Positions 53,687 through 63,064 of a DNA stretch of 64,000 nt are shown in pieces (the stretch's first letter is position 1; each line of letters opens with the position of its first letter). Origin of the DNA: an uncultured Pseudomonadota bacterium (GTDB taxonomy: Bacteria; Pseudomonadota; Alphaproteobacteria; RF32; CAG-239); contig CASDYX010000009.1 in the NCBI GenBank assembly GCA_949286215.1, positions 1 through 64,000 on the forward strand, written 5' to 3'. A model generated the notes under the pieces. The model had not been told where the DNA came from. It did not search any database and worked only from the letters and a program-made list of their open reading frames with translations. The translations under genes were made by a program, and so were the position numbers.

Positions 53687-55735
53687 TTAAGCTTGACCTG
53701 AAGCATCTGTTTCAATCCAAGCATTACCGGTCAGAGATTCCATACCTTCCGGATTGGCAAAAGTTGCTAACGGAAGAATAGCAATCGGTCTGGTTTCACC
53801 GTTATCAAACAGAGCTGTAACAACACCGTTTTCACTAACTTGAACACCTGAGTAACTACCGAATTTTGCACCGTCTTGTTTGATATAGTTGGTGGTGAAG
53901 TTACCTGACAAGTTGGTTAAACCATCGTTGGTGCCGACATTACCCATATTTAAGGTAATCGGGGTACCGTGGCCACTTTCTCCGGTCATGTTTTCAGCAC
54001 CGTTTGCCCATTCAATTTCCATAGAGTTTACCCAAAATTCTTTTGGCGTACCATCTGAGTTAAAACGAACAGCCGGAACAATTGAACCTTGTTGGTCTTC
54101 TGTTGTATTGGTTTTGAAGGTGCTACCGATTGTTACATTCTTATTTTGGATAGAACCCCAACCACCATCTTTGTTGCGAACAACACCATCAATGGCTGTG
54201 CCTAAGTTTTGAGTATCGATAGTGATATCGCCACCAGATGATGAAGGCAAAATCTCTAAAGACATACCGCTAGCCACAAAGCGGTTTGGCTCAGTTGCGG
54301 TGTTATTGAGAGCATTTGCTAATGCTGATACTACACCTGCCGGGTCAACCGTTACGCCAGAAATATAATCAGAAATATCTACTTGCAGCGGATTATCCGG
54401 AGCTGCCGTATTAGAGAAGGTATAAGTTTGACCATTAATGGTGATGGATTTATTCAAATAGTCGGCAGCTGTCGTACTTGTAAAGTCAATACGAGCACCA
54501 TTTTTGATATCGTTATCAATTTGCGGAATATCAAAGATACCTGTCGGCAAGCCTGTATCGGCACGTGGGTTAACCGCACTTTGAACGCAAGCCAAAGTTT
54601 TGCTGGCATCAATTGTTAAGGCAGAGCCCATGGTTGATTGAACGATACTGATTTTGTTTCCGTCTGCCGTAAAACGACCAGCTGAAGGCATATTTTCTTT
54701 CAGAGCTGTTTCAAAATTCTTTACAAAATCATCAACAGAAACAACTTGTTTGCTGATTTCAACCGGAATATTTGCGCCAACATAACCATCTGCATCATTT
54801 ACAAATTCAAAAGTATAGGTTTTGCCCGTTCCGGCATCGGTAATGCTAATGGTAGAACCATTTTGCGGAATAGAGGTAAACTCTAATTGACCGGCAGCAT
54901 AATAAACATCTGATGAAATATCATTACCATTTTCGGTATTACCGGTCATGACAACGGAAGCGGCACCACTTGGAATCGTGCTACCCAATGACCAACCATT
55001 TGAACTGGTTTTGGTAAATTCCAAACTCAAGTTGCTGGCATTTCCCAAACTATCATAAATCAAAGCGGAAATTTTTTCCTTACCGCCAGCCGATGCATTG
55101 GTCGGGTCATATATCGGAGCGCTAGATGGTAAATTTGCACCCATGCTGATTTGTTGAGTAGCTGTGGCCGTACCACCAATTGTTGAAAGATTAATCGGAC
55201 GAAGGTTACGGCTATCAATAATGTTATCATTGATGTAAACAGTGTTACCACTGGCATCATAATAAGCCTTCATATAGTTAATGCCGTTTACATTAACAAC
55301 GCTGGCGTTCGGATTTCCATCCCACGGCAACAATGACCAACCTTGCGCATAGAATCCGCCGGTATTGACCAAATAGCCGTTATCATCCAAACCAAAACTT
55401 CCGGCACGGGTATAGGCCCACATATCGCCTTCACCCGGATTAGCAGCTTGGTTTACAACAAAGTAGCCACTTCCGGTAATTGCTACGTCCGTAGAAATAG
55501 AGGTGGAAGACAATAAGCCTTGCGCACTGATTTCTTGGCGCGGACGAGATTGAACACCGCCAGGGGAATACATTGTTGAAGAGGTTTGTTTGGTTACTAA
55601 AGTGGAAAACTGGGTATTGGTCACTTTATAACCAATTGTGTTTACGTTTGCGATATTATCGGAAATCGCACCCATTGCACTTGATTGGGCGGCCAATCCC
55701 GAAATACCGGACTGTAATGCACCAAAAATACTCAT
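53687..55735 (-). CDS. flgE: Flagellar hook protein FlgE, C-terminally disrupted
   Basis: A 682-residue hook protein with the N-terminal D0 start IFGALQSGISGLAAQSSAMGAISDNIANVNTIGYK and large outer domains in the middle. The C-terminal flank LATFANPEGMESLTGNAWIETDASGQA is normal up to the stop, but the terminal D0 helix is absent from this frame and lies beyond it, shifted. D0 helices are needed for hook export and packing in known systems, so this allele should not make a normal hook unless the break is an assembly error or is bypassed by +1 frameshifting at GCT-TAA-C. AGGAG lies 9 nt before the ATG. Confidence 0.88.
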   Translation of the reverse strand: MSIFGALQSGISGLAAQSSAMGAISDNIANVNTIGYKVTNTQFSTLVTKQTSSTMYSPGGVQSRPRQEISAQGLLSSTSISTDVAITGSGYFVVNQAANPGEGDMWAYTRAGSFGLDDNGYLVNTGGFYAQGWSLLPWDGNPNASVVNVNGINYMKAYYDASGNTVYINDNIIDSRNLRPINLSTIGGTATATQQISMGANLPSSAPIYDPTNASAGGKEKISALIYDSLGNASNLSLEFTKTSSNGWSLGSTIPSGAASVVMTGNTENGNDISSDVYYAAGQLEFTSIPQNGSTISITDAGTGKTYTFEFVNDADGYVGANIPVEISKQVVSVDDFVKNFETALKENMPSAGRFTADGNKISIVQSTMGSALTIDASKTLACVQSAVNPRADTGLPTGIFDIPQIDNDIKNGARIDFTSTTAADYLNKSITINGQTYTFSNTAAPDNPLQVDISDYISGVTVDPAGVVSALANALNNTATEPNRFVASGMSLEILPSSSGGDITIDTQNLGTAIDGVVRNKDGGWGSIQNKNVTIGSTFKTNTTEDQQGSIVPAVRFNSDGTPKEFWVNSMEIEWANGAENMTGESGHGTPITLNMGNVGTNDGLTNLSGNFTTNYIKQDGAKFGSYSGVQVSENGVVTALFDNGETRPIAILPLATFANPEGMESLTGNAWIETDASGQA

Positions 55736-55758
55736 TGTTTTATCTCCTAAAGTCTAAA

Positions 55759-56616
55759 TTATAATAATCCGAAGGTGGCTGCGCGGGCTGCTGCTCCTGC
55801 TGCACTGCTTAATACTCTAGCTAACGTTTCTGTGGCACCGTCTTCTCCGGAGCCTTCGCCCTCACCGTCGCCTCCTTCCGGCGGAGTGGTACCATCTCCA
55901 TCTTCATTACCATCTCCTTCTCCGGGTTTATTTGTATCAAAAAAGTCATCCGTACGAACCGTTAAAATATCGCTCAAGTTTGCGGTTACGGCATCGCCTA
56001 AGCCGATGTAAACACCATTAGAGTCACTTGCTACACCCGTTACTCTACCAAAGACTGTTGTTGTTACAGTAGCTGCGGTTTCTCCGCTGCCTACTTTGGT
56101 AGTTACTTCAATTTGGTAAGCGCCGTCTTCTAATTGGTTACCATCCATATCTTTACCATCCCATTCAAAGTCATGGGTACCGGCTGTGATTTTTCCTTGC
56201 TCGGAATAAACAATATTGCCTTCCAAGTCTTTAACCGTAATAACGGCACTTTCTACATTTTTATCTAAGGTATAAGTTGCTTTGGCCATACCATTTTCCA
56301 TCGGCATCACATCACCTAAACATTGAGCAACTTTTCCAATATAAGATACTGCCTGAGCGCCTAAGTTAGACATATTTAATGATAATAGCGAATCTAACTT
56401 TGAGTTGGTTTGAATGGCTTGCTCTACGCTGGAATATTGTACCAACTGGTTGGTAAATTCCGCCGTATCCATCGGATCCATCGGATCTTGATATTTTAAT
56501 TGGGTTGTCAAAAGGGTTAAAAACGTGTTCATATCTGCAGACAATTGATTGCTTGCCTGATTAGTACTTGAACTACCTGTCTGGGTATAACCGTTTATCG
56601 CATTAATATCTGTCAT
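55759..56616 (-). CDS. flgD: Flagellar hook cap protein FlgD
   Basis: A 285-residue hook-cap scaffold. Seen: MNTFLTLLTTQLKYQDPMDPMDTAEFTNQLVQYSSVEQAI, the export and cap signature, then the FlgD Ig-like/tudor region (ESAVITVKDLEGNIVYSE, FEWDGKDMDGNQLEDGAYQIEV). The last ~60 residues are a Gly/Glu/Asp-rich extension followed by an Ala-rich helix, longer than usual. GGAGG lies 7 nt before the ATG. It is between fliK and flgE. Confidence 0.92.
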   Translation of the reverse strand: MTDINAINGYTQTGSSSTNQASNQLSADMNTFLTLLTTQLKYQDPMDPMDTAEFTNQLVQYSSVEQAIQTNSKLDSLLSLNMSNLGAQAVSYIGKVAQCLGDVMPMENGMAKATYTLDKNVESAVITVKDLEGNIVYSEQGKITAGTHDFEWDGKDMDGNQLEDGAYQIEVTTKVGSGETAATVTTTVFGRVTGVASDSNGVYIGLGDAVTANLSDILTVRTDDFFDTNKPGEGDGNEDGDGTTPPEGGDGEGEGSGEDGATETLARVLSSAAGAAARAATFGLL

Positions 56617-56631
56617 GATAGGCCTCCTTGG

Positions 56632-58332
56632 TTACACTCTGATGTTTAATCCGTTGGCACCGTTCCAACCGCCATTGTACAGCGTATCGTTTCCAGCTAC
56701 GTCCATGGCTGTTTCTTGTTCCAGCGCCTGCCCTATAAAGTTACGCAGGTTATTTCTTTCCTGCTCTTGGTTTGATTGCCCTTCATTGCGGAAGCTAAAG
56801 CTCAAACTTCCTTCATCGGTTTGGAAACCGGCGTCATTAAATGCCTTTTGCAAGTTGGCAATATCTTTTTGCAGCATTTCTGCCGTTTCCGGACGGCTGG
56901 CTACGATATGAGCTTGCAATTTGCCGTCTTTGCCGATTTGCATTTTAACTTCGATATGACCCAAATCTTCAGGCTTGAGTTGAATTTCTACTTTATCAAC
57001 ACCTTTAACCGCAGATTTGGTTATATTTACTTTTACTTGGTCAATAACTTCTTTGCTCATGCCTTTATAGACATCTTTAAATGAAGTATTTTGAGAGTCA
57101 TGAGCGGCAATTTTTGCATTTGAGATGTTTTCATGACCCAAACTTCCAGCTTGAACCATAGTGGTCGTGTTGTTATCCAATGAGAGGGAAGCCGTATCAT
57201 CAGCAACGGAAGAAGCGACATTATTTTGCGCCGCAACAGAACCGGCCAATTTAACTTGAGCGGCTTGATTTTGCATTGTTTGAGCATTTTGGCTCATATT
57301 GGCACTCGGTGCTTTCATTTCCGTCAATGGATTAGCTTGCTCATCTCCAGACATAATCGCAGACAATACATCGTTTGAAAGATTGCTCTCTTTTACCATA
57401 CTAGAGTCAACCTTATCGGCAATTTTTTCCTCTTTTACATTTACTTCTACTTTAATTTTGCGATTACCGCTTACTTCGCTCAATTGTGCAGCTTGTTCAT
57501 CTAAAACAACATTGCCTTCAGCATCCAGAGGAAGAACTTCTTTTGTTTCAGTTTCAGCCTGAGCTTGTGTTTTTACAGGTTGGAGTTCCACTCCGTCTGA
57601 AACAATCTCAAAAGATTGCATAGCCTCTTGGAAAGCGTTAAATTCAGGAGTTTCAGCCTCCGGCATCATAACGATTGCTTGATTATTTTCGCCATCCATC
57701 AGCGAAACGGTTTCAATCCCTTGAGCAGACAATGCACTTGCCAATTCTTGTCCAGAAACTTGCATTTGTGTTCCGTCTAACGGATTTACTACCATAACTG
57801 TCCCCAACAAAGCCAAAGCATTAACAGAGACTTCTTTAACATCTTTTTCTTTTACTAATCCTTCTTCTGTTACGGTTTCGGTCTTGCCTTCTTTTTCGCC
57901 AGCAGCTACTTTCTCTGAGCTATTTTCTTTTGTTTCTGAAGGTTCTGCCTTCTCTTTTTGTGAATCCGTTTGCTTATTATCTTCTTTAGATTGAGTTTCT
58001 TCCGAAGCATTCTGAGATTCTTTTGTATTATCCGTCTTTGGTTTTTCTGCCTTATTATCCTCAGTTTTTACGGAAGTATCTTCTTTTGTAGAAACTTGAT
58101 TATCATAAGAAGACATGTCTTTAGAGCTTCCGGCATCGAAGCGTGAAGAGATTTTTTCTTCAACCTGGCTGAAATCGTCTTTTACATCCGGTTTAGATGC
58201 GTTGAGACTATCTAAGTTGGCTAAGATGTTTCCAAATTCCATATTTCCAACATTACCAGATTGCATGTTGTTCTTATTCATTTGCAACATACCAAGCAAG
58301 CCATTTTTATTTATCTCTTTAATTTCCATCAT
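56632..58332 (-). CDS. fliK: Flagellar hook-length control protein FliK
   Basis: A 566-residue protein. The N-terminal three quarters are a long, acidic, Lys/Glu/Ser/Thr-rich ruler-like chain. The C-terminal domain (about 465-545) has KVEIQLKPEDLGHIEVKMQI and LQKAFNDAGF, typical of FliK. It measures hook length and switches export specificity. The track frame begins at 58440 in front of a sigma-54 promoter and a terminator, so the ATG at 58332 with AAGGA 6 nt upstream is chosen. Confidence 0.9.
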   Translation of the reverse strand: MMEIKEINKNGLLGMLQMNKNNMQSGNVGNMEFGNILANLDSLNASKPDVKDDFSQVEEKISSRFDAGSSKDMSSYDNQVSTKEDTSVKTEDNKAEKPKTDNTKESQNASEETQSKEDNKQTDSQKEKAEPSETKENSSEKVAAGEKEGKTETVTEEGLVKEKDVKEVSVNALALLGTVMVVNPLDGTQMQVSGQELASALSAQGIETVSLMDGENNQAIVMMPEAETPEFNAFQEAMQSFEIVSDGVELQPVKTQAQAETETKEVLPLDAEGNVVLDEQAAQLSEVSGNRKIKVEVNVKEEKIADKVDSSMVKESNLSNDVLSAIMSGDEQANPLTEMKAPSANMSQNAQTMQNQAAQVKLAGSVAAQNNVASSVADDTASLSLDNNTTTMVQAGSLGHENISNAKIAAHDSQNTSFKDVYKGMSKEVIDQVKVNITKSAVKGVDKVEIQLKPEDLGHIEVKMQIGKDGKLQAHIVASRPETAEMLQKDIANLQKAFNDAGFQTDEGSLSFSFRNEGQSNQEQERNNLRNFIGQALEQETAMDVAGNDTLYNGGWNGANGLNIRV

Positions 58333-58368
58333 CAAGTTCCTTAAAGAATTAGTCGTTGTGTAACTATA

Positions 58369-58384
58369 TGCAATATTCGTGCCA
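58369..58384 (-). promoter_or_regulatory. Sigma-54 promoter of fliK-flgD-flgE
   Basis: On the minus strand the sequence TGGCACGAATATTGCA matches the sigma-54 consensus TGGCACG-N4-TTGCW at all defined positions. It lies about 37 nt before the fliK start. FlbD, encoded in this window, is the expected activator type. Confidence 0.88.
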
Positions 58385-58401
58385 AAAAAAATAATACGCA
58401 T

Positions 58402-58424
58402 AAAAAAAGCACCCCGAGGGGTGC
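58402..58424 (-). terminator. Rho-independent terminator of flaF
   Basis: On the minus strand GCACCC, CTCG loop, GGGTGC and seven T residues (58408-58402), directly upstream of the sigma-54 promoter. It insulates flaF from the fliK operon. Confidence 0.9.
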
Positions 58425-58460
58425 GTAATTTGCAAAACATATTATAAAGACAGCTTAAAA

Positions 58461-58835
58461 CTATTCGTGTCCAGCAAGACCTTTAGCAATGTTCATATTA
58501 ATATCAATCAAGATATTAAGACTTTCCGGCTTAGGATCTGACAAGACATCCATAGTCCGACGAAAAACAAATAATGCCAAATTCAAAATATTGTTGCGCA
58601 CTTCTACCGGTTGAGGACAATCATCTTCCTTCATAGCGCTGGCAATAATCGTCCACAACTTGCGATTTTTATCCAAGGCTTCCTCAAGCTTTCCTTGCTC
58701 GGTATCCCAATGTTCTTTTATCATATTTAAAGAAGAAGCTGCCCGAATAAAAGCTCTGCTTTCCAGTTCTACTTGATCCATCGACGAAACTTCGGTCGCT
58801 GAATATTTTTGTGTTTCATTCATCTTTTTACCCAT
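58461..58835 (-). CDS. flaF: Flagellin synthesis regulator FlaF
   Basis: A 124-residue FlaF protein, a family found in Alphaproteobacteria that acts with FlbT in flagellin production and export. Seen: ELESRAFIRAASSLN, KLWTIIASAMKEDDCPQP, NILNLALFVFRRTMDVLSDP and the closing LIDINMNIAKGL, characteristic of the family. An ATG four codons later (58823) is equally possible. flbT and flagellin genes are not in the window. Confidence 0.85.
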   Translation of the reverse strand: MGKKMNETQKYSATEVSSMDQVELESRAFIRAASSLNMIKEHWDTEQGKLEEALDKNRKLWTIIASAMKEDDCPQPVEVRNNILNLALFVFRRTMDVLSDPKPESLNILIDINMNIAKGLAGHE

Positions 58836-58849
58836 TTGCTAATTCAAAT

Positions 58850-58864
58850 TTAAAACCTTTTTAA
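58850..58864. promoter_or_regulatory. Possible CtrA box before flaF
   Basis: TTAA, exactly 7 nt, TTAA, the full CtrA half-site spacing known from alphaproteobacteria, 15 nt upstream of flaF. The region is very AT-rich, so a chance match is quite possible. Confidence 0.25.
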
Positions 58865-58925
58865 TATAATTTGGTTAATTTATTATTAGTTTGAGTTTTT
58901 ATTTATTTTTTGGGGATTATAAATA

Positions 58926-59777
58926 ATGCGACACTTCTTTACAAAACTCTTAGCTCTGGCTTGTTTTTGCTTTATCGTAGGAAGCGCCTTCGCCATGGTC
59001 GAAGTAAAATCCGACAAAAACACACAACGCAAAGAATTACGCGTCACATCCTTTCTGGATTATCCCCCTTTCGGTGAAGTCGTTACCGATGCTTATAGTG
59101 TACCGAAAATGCACACAATTTACAATCAATTTATCGAAGATTTCGCGAAAAAAAATTTTTACGACATCACTTATATAAACGACAAAAAATACAAAGATTT
59201 AATTGTAGATGTTCTCAGAGGCGAAATCGACCTTATTCTCGGAATTTATTACGATACCGAAATCTATCACGGAATTGAATATGTTTACCCGTCTATTCTA
59301 AACAACCCCATGAGCGTTGTCATGATGCCGAATCGTATTGCCGAAGTTCGCTCAATGGATGACTTAAAAAAACTAAAAGGCGGAATGGATTCCAGAGAAC
59401 ATTTGGCCGATTATGTTGCAAATGCCATGAAAAATTATGATGTTGTTTACGTTGATAATTCAGAAGACTTATATCAAAAACTGTTTACCGGTGAAATTGA
59501 TTACGTCTTTACCAGCTATTATTACGGAATTGTGCAAACCTCTCGTTTGGGTATTCGCAGACAAGTAGCCTTTTCTAAACAATCTCTTTGGGATATGCCT
59601 CTATTTATCGGAATTTCCAAAACATCCAGACTACGCAAGTCACTTTATTCAACATTTACAAAGATGTTGCAAAACGACAAATACCGTAAAGATTTAGAAC
59701 AGCACCTTATTCAAACCCTGCAACAAATTGAACAACAAAATATCGGGGTTGTTCCCCCAAGTTTTGCAAAAAAATAA
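58926..59777 (+). CDS. Orphan periplasmic solute-binding protein, family 3 type
   Basis: A 283-residue protein with a signal peptide (ending SAFA, about 23) and the pattern of amino-acid-type periplasmic binding proteins: LRVTSFLDYPPFGEV, LRGEIDLILGIYYD, LKKLKGGMDSREHLADYV, LFTGEIDYVFTSYYYG. No permease or ATPase gene is adjacent, so it may serve a distant transporter or act as a sensor. GGGGA before the ATG is somewhat distant. Ligand not predictable. Confidence 0.75.
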   Translation: MRHFFTKLLALACFCFIVGSAFAMVEVKSDKNTQRKELRVTSFLDYPPFGEVVTDAYSVPKMHTIYNQFIEDFAKKNFYDITYINDKKYKDLIVDVLRGEIDLILGIYYDTEIYHGIEYVYPSILNNPMSVVMMPNRIAEVRSMDDLKKLKGGMDSREHLADYVANAMKNYDVVYVDNSEDLYQKLFTGEIDYVFTSYYYGIVQTSRLGIRRQVAFSKQSLWDMPLFIGISKTSRLRKSLYSTFTKMLQNDKYRKDLEQHLIQTLQQIEQQNIGVVPPSFAKK

Positions 59778-59872
59778 TAAAAGCATAAACTTTTAGGAAA
59801 ACTTGACCTTTAAATTCAAGTTGTTAAACTATACCTAATTTTTTAACAAGTATTGTATAAAGGCAGGAAATT

Positions 59873-60538
59873 ATGGTTCTTTTAGTACATCATCCGGTTT
59901 CTCCATTTTCTCGCAAAGTGCGAATCGCCATGACTGAAAAAAAGATGTTGTTCGTCCTCAAGGAAGAAGAACCATGGAATCTTTCTCAAAACGTATTTAA
60001 ACTGAATCCCGCCGGAGAATTGCCGATTTATGTATATGACGGGAATGTCATTGCCGGAAATTATGCTATTTGCGAATTTTTGGAAGAAATTTCAAAAGAC
60101 TACAAACTCTTACCTTCTGCCCCCAAAGAACGTGCCGAAGTACGTCGTTTGGTAGAATGGTTTGACGATAAGTTTTATCGCGAAGTTTATCGCAACGTGG
60201 TAATGGAAAAGGTTCATAGACGTTTCGGAACGGGGCAAGCTCCTGATTCACGTTTACTTAAAGCCGGTCTCAACAATCTCAATTTTCACCTAGAATATAT
60301 TGATTGGTTAATTGAACGACGCAATTATTTGGCTGGAGAAAATTTCTCATGGGCCGACATTGCCGCCGCCGCTCACTTATCAATCGTGGATTATCTTGGC
60401 GATATTCCTTGGGAAAGTTATAAGAATGCTAAGCTTTGGTACTCAAAGATTAAATCTCGCCCAAGTTTTAAGGATATCCTAAAAGATAATATTAAAGGCA
60501 TATTACCCGCTAAACATTATGCCAATTTGGACTTTTAA
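59873..60538 (+). CDS. Glutathione S-transferase
   Basis: A 221-residue GST. The N-terminal thioredoxin-like domain has HHPVSPFSRKVRIAM (with the active-site Ser-Pro-Phe-Ser stretch near residue 8), ELPIYVYDGNVIAGNYAICEFLEE (glutathione-binding cis-Pro and Asn-Tyr-Ala). The C-terminal helical domain follows (YLAGENFSWADIAAAAHLS). GGAAA stands before the ATG. Its stop overlaps the next start (TAATG), so it forms an operon with the lipoprotein. Substrates unknown. Confidence 0.88.
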   Translation: MVLLVHHPVSPFSRKVRIAMTEKKMLFVLKEEEPWNLSQNVFKLNPAGELPIYVYDGNVIAGNYAICEFLEEISKDYKLLPSAPKERAEVRRLVEWFDDKFYREVYRNVVMEKVHRRFGTGQAPDSRLLKAGLNNLNFHLEYIDWLIERRNYLAGENFSWADIAAAAHLSIVDYLGDIPWESYKNAKLWYSKIKSRPSFKDILKDNIKGILPAKHYANLDF

Positions 60539-61005
60539 TGATGAAAAAATTTGCTTATTCCATTTTATTTTCTTGTTTGAGTTTAACCTCCTGCACTTGG
60601 TTTTCAAGCGGGCAAGGACAAGTTATCTATCACTGGGAAAGAGAAAATACCGGAATTGAAAAATTTGCTCGCGACCATTCGGAATGTATGCGTCAAGCCG
60701 AGGATTTAAGATTGCCCGACTTCAGAACTTGGTTCTACTCAGAAGAGGTTAAGCTTGATATTCGTGCCGATTGGTTTGCCGAAAAAGGTATTTGGGCAAG
60801 TTACATTCCTTACCCCGGGGCAATGCCCATTATGGTTAATTCTTTGCGTGATGATTATGATTCCAACCCTAAAAAATATCGCCTCTGCATGGAAGATAAA
60901 GGATATTGGCATAGATCTTACAACATTCCGTCTGTGACAAATATTTATGTTTACAGACCGCAACGCGTCCTGCAAGACGTACCATTTAACAATAACGACT
61001 ATTAA
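60538..61005 (+). CDS. Small lipoprotein coupled to the GST gene
   Basis: A 155-residue lipoprotein with lipobox LTSC (Cys19) and a mature region with two conserved-looking Cys-containing segments (DHSECMRQAEDL and YRLCMEDKGYW). The Cys/Trp/Tyr pattern recalls small outer-membrane lipoproteins of gut and aquatic alphaproteobacteria, but I recognise no named family. It starts in the GST stop codon (1-nt overlap), which indicates translational coupling. Confidence 0.7.
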   Translation: MMKKFAYSILFSCLSLTSCTWFSSGQGQVIYHWERENTGIEKFARDHSECMRQAEDLRLPDFRTWFYSEEVKLDIRADWFAEKGIWASYIPYPGAMPIMVNSLRDDYDSNPKKYRLCMEDKGYWHRSYNIPSVTNIYVYRPQRVLQDVPFNNNDY

Positions 61006-61025
61006 TTTTGTTCTAAACGCCTTAG

Positions 61026-61784
61026 CTATTTTACAATACGCGAGAGCAAGCTCTCCAGTGTATTTAGAATTTCAGCAATATCCGTATCTGTTCCCAAGCG
61101 ATGATTTCCGTCTTTTAACAGTTTAACTACGACTTCATCACCGGTCAGGCACTGCGCAATTTTTAAGGCTTTATCCGGCAAGATATTCGCATCTTTTTGC
61201 CCTTGAATTAAATGCACCGGACAGGTTATCGGCAAGGCTTTATCAAGTAAAAGATTTTCTTTTGATGTTTCAAACATTTTTTTGGTGAAGACGTAAGTAA
61301 AGTCTTTCATCGGAAACTCAAGACGACCGGCGTCATACAAAGTTTTGGTTTGTTCGGGGGTGAAAATATATTTCTCCAAATCAAGTGTGAAATCAGGCGC
61401 TGCCGCAAGTCCTATAACACCTTTTACTTGTTCGGGACGATTAAGTGCGCCAACCAAACTCAACCACCCGCCCAAAGAAGAGCCCATCAAAACAACGTCG
61501 GTTTTAACAATCTTATCCAAAACTTCTAAGAGTTGTTCTTTCCAAACATTAAAATCAACTTCTTCATAGCGAGACGAATCGGAACCATGCCCTGCCAGTT
61601 CATAGCGAAAAAAGTTAAAACCATGTTCCATACACCATTTCGCAATAGATTCAGGCTTTCTTCCCCAACAATCTGAGTAAAGTCCATGCAAATAAACAAC
61701 TGTTAAATTGTTAGTCCTTGGCGTTTTTGCTTGGCGAAAGTCGATTTTTGTTGTAAAGTTTGAGCCAAAAGTGTATTCAGTCAT
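61026..61784 (-). CDS. Alpha/beta hydrolase
   Basis: A 252-residue serine hydrolase of the alpha/beta fold. Seen: VVYLHGLYSD (oxyanion loop), RYELAGHGSD, nucleophile elbow VLMGSSLGGW, acid region LIQGQKDANILP and catalytic His in DGNHRLG. The start at 61784 has AAGGAGC 8 nt upstream. The longer frame to 61805 lacks such a site. It converges with the lipoprotein gene and diverges from the glycosyltransferase. Substrate not predictable. Confidence 0.85.
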   Translation of the reverse strand: MTEYTFGSNFTTKIDFRQAKTPRTNNLTVVYLHGLYSDCWGRKPESIAKWCMEHGFNFFRYELAGHGSDSSRYEEVDFNVWKEQLLEVLDKIVKTDVVLMGSSLGGWLSLVGALNRPEQVKGVIGLAAAPDFTLDLEKYIFTPEQTKTLYDAGRLEFPMKDFTYVFTKKMFETSKENLLLDKALPITCPVHLIQGQKDANILPDKALKIAQCLTGDEVVVKLLKDGNHRLGTDTDIAEILNTLESLLSRIVK

Positions 61785-61831
61785 GAAAAGACGCTCCTTA
61801 AACATAAAACTTTTAGGATTTTAACAACAAA

Positions 61832-62989
61832 ATGACAAATAGCAATGATTTTTCTCCGGTAGTTTTACAAGTTTTGCCGGAACTCGAAATGGGCGGTGTT
61901 GAACGTGGCACCATTGAAATTGCAACCTACCTGCAAAAAAAAGGTATTAAAAACTTTGTAGCCTCACAAGGCGGACGGTTGGTGCACGAGCTCGACAAAA
62001 ACAAAATCAAGCATTTCACTTTGCCTTTGAAAACTAAAAATATTTTCAAAATGCGCGCTAATGCTAAAAAGCTGGAGCAATTCATTAAAGATAACGGCAT
62101 AAATATTGTTCATGCTCGCTCCAGAGCTCCGGCGTGGAGTGCTTATTGGGCTGCTAAAAGAGCCGGCGTGCACTATATGTCAACCTTCCATGGAACTTAT
62201 GGCTTAGGTCCTTGGGGTTTGAAAAAAATCTACAACAAAGTTATGGTTTTGGGCGAGCGCGTCATTGCCATTTCAGAACACATCAAAAAACATATTCTTG
62301 CCAACTATAAAATCTCAGAAGAGAAAATTCGTTTGGTACACAGATGTGTTGATGTTGAAAAATTTAATCCCGAAGCAGTTTCTCAAGAAAGAATTATTAA
62401 AACCATTAAGGAATATCATATTCCTGAAGATAAAAAAGTACTGCTTCTTATCGGTCGTTTGACGCATTGGAAAGGTCAACACCTTTTACTTGAGGCTTTA
62501 TCCTTACTCAAACACAAAGACTACTATTGCCTGATTGTCGGACCTGACCAAGGGCGTGTTAAATATAGTGAACACCTTAGAGATTTGGTAAAAAAATATC
62601 ACCTCGAAGGGAATGTCGCTTTTCATGGACAAACAACCGATGTTCCGGCGCTGATGATGGTTTCAAACGTTGTTTTATCGACTGCGATTGAACCCGAGGC
62701 TTTCGGACGTATATCCATTGAAGGACAAGCTATGGGGAAAGTCGTCGTAGCGTCTAACATCGGAGGCTCACTTGATACTATTACCGACGGGGTTACCGGA
62801 AAGTTTTTTTACAGCAATAATCCCCTTTCTTTGGCTGAAGCGATTGATTGGGCATTAGCTCTCTCTCCTGATGAAATTAAAAAAATCTCTCAGGCGGGAA
62901 TGAAAAACGTACAAAATAACTTTACAAAAGATATTATGTGCGAAAAAACTGTTGCAGTTTATAAAGAACTGCTTAATATAAATCATTGA
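61832..62989 (+). CDS. Glycosyltransferase family 4
   Basis: A 385-residue GT-B glycosyltransferase. Seen: QVLPELEMGGVERGTIEIATYL (acceptor domain), GLGPWGLKKIYNK, then the donor domain VLLLIGRLTHWKGQHLLLEAL, IVGPDQG, and the EPEAFGRISIEGQAMGKVVVASNIGG motif (EX7E). Such enzymes add sugars to lipopolysaccharide, capsule or other surface glycans. It lies alone beside thrS, so its target is unknown. Confidence 0.88.
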   Translation: MTNSNDFSPVVLQVLPELEMGGVERGTIEIATYLQKKGIKNFVASQGGRLVHELDKNKIKHFTLPLKTKNIFKMRANAKKLEQFIKDNGINIVHARSRAPAWSAYWAAKRAGVHYMSTFHGTYGLGPWGLKKIYNKVMVLGERVIAISEHIKKHILANYKISEEKIRLVHRCVDVEKFNPEAVSQERIIKTIKEYHIPEDKKVLLLIGRLTHWKGQHLLLEALSLLKHKDYYCLIVGPDQGRVKYSEHLRDLVKKYHLEGNVAFHGQTTDVPALMMVSNVVLSTAIEPEAFGRISIEGQAMGKVVVASNIGGSLDTITDGVTGKFFYSNNPLSLAEAIDWALALSPDEIKKISQAGMKNVQNNFTKDIMCEKTVAVYKELLNINH

Positions 62990-63064
62990 GTTTGTAAGAA
63001 TTAAGATATGTTCTTGCTTGCAGCTCAAAAGTAATAACTAATAATTTAATTGAAGGAATTTAAC

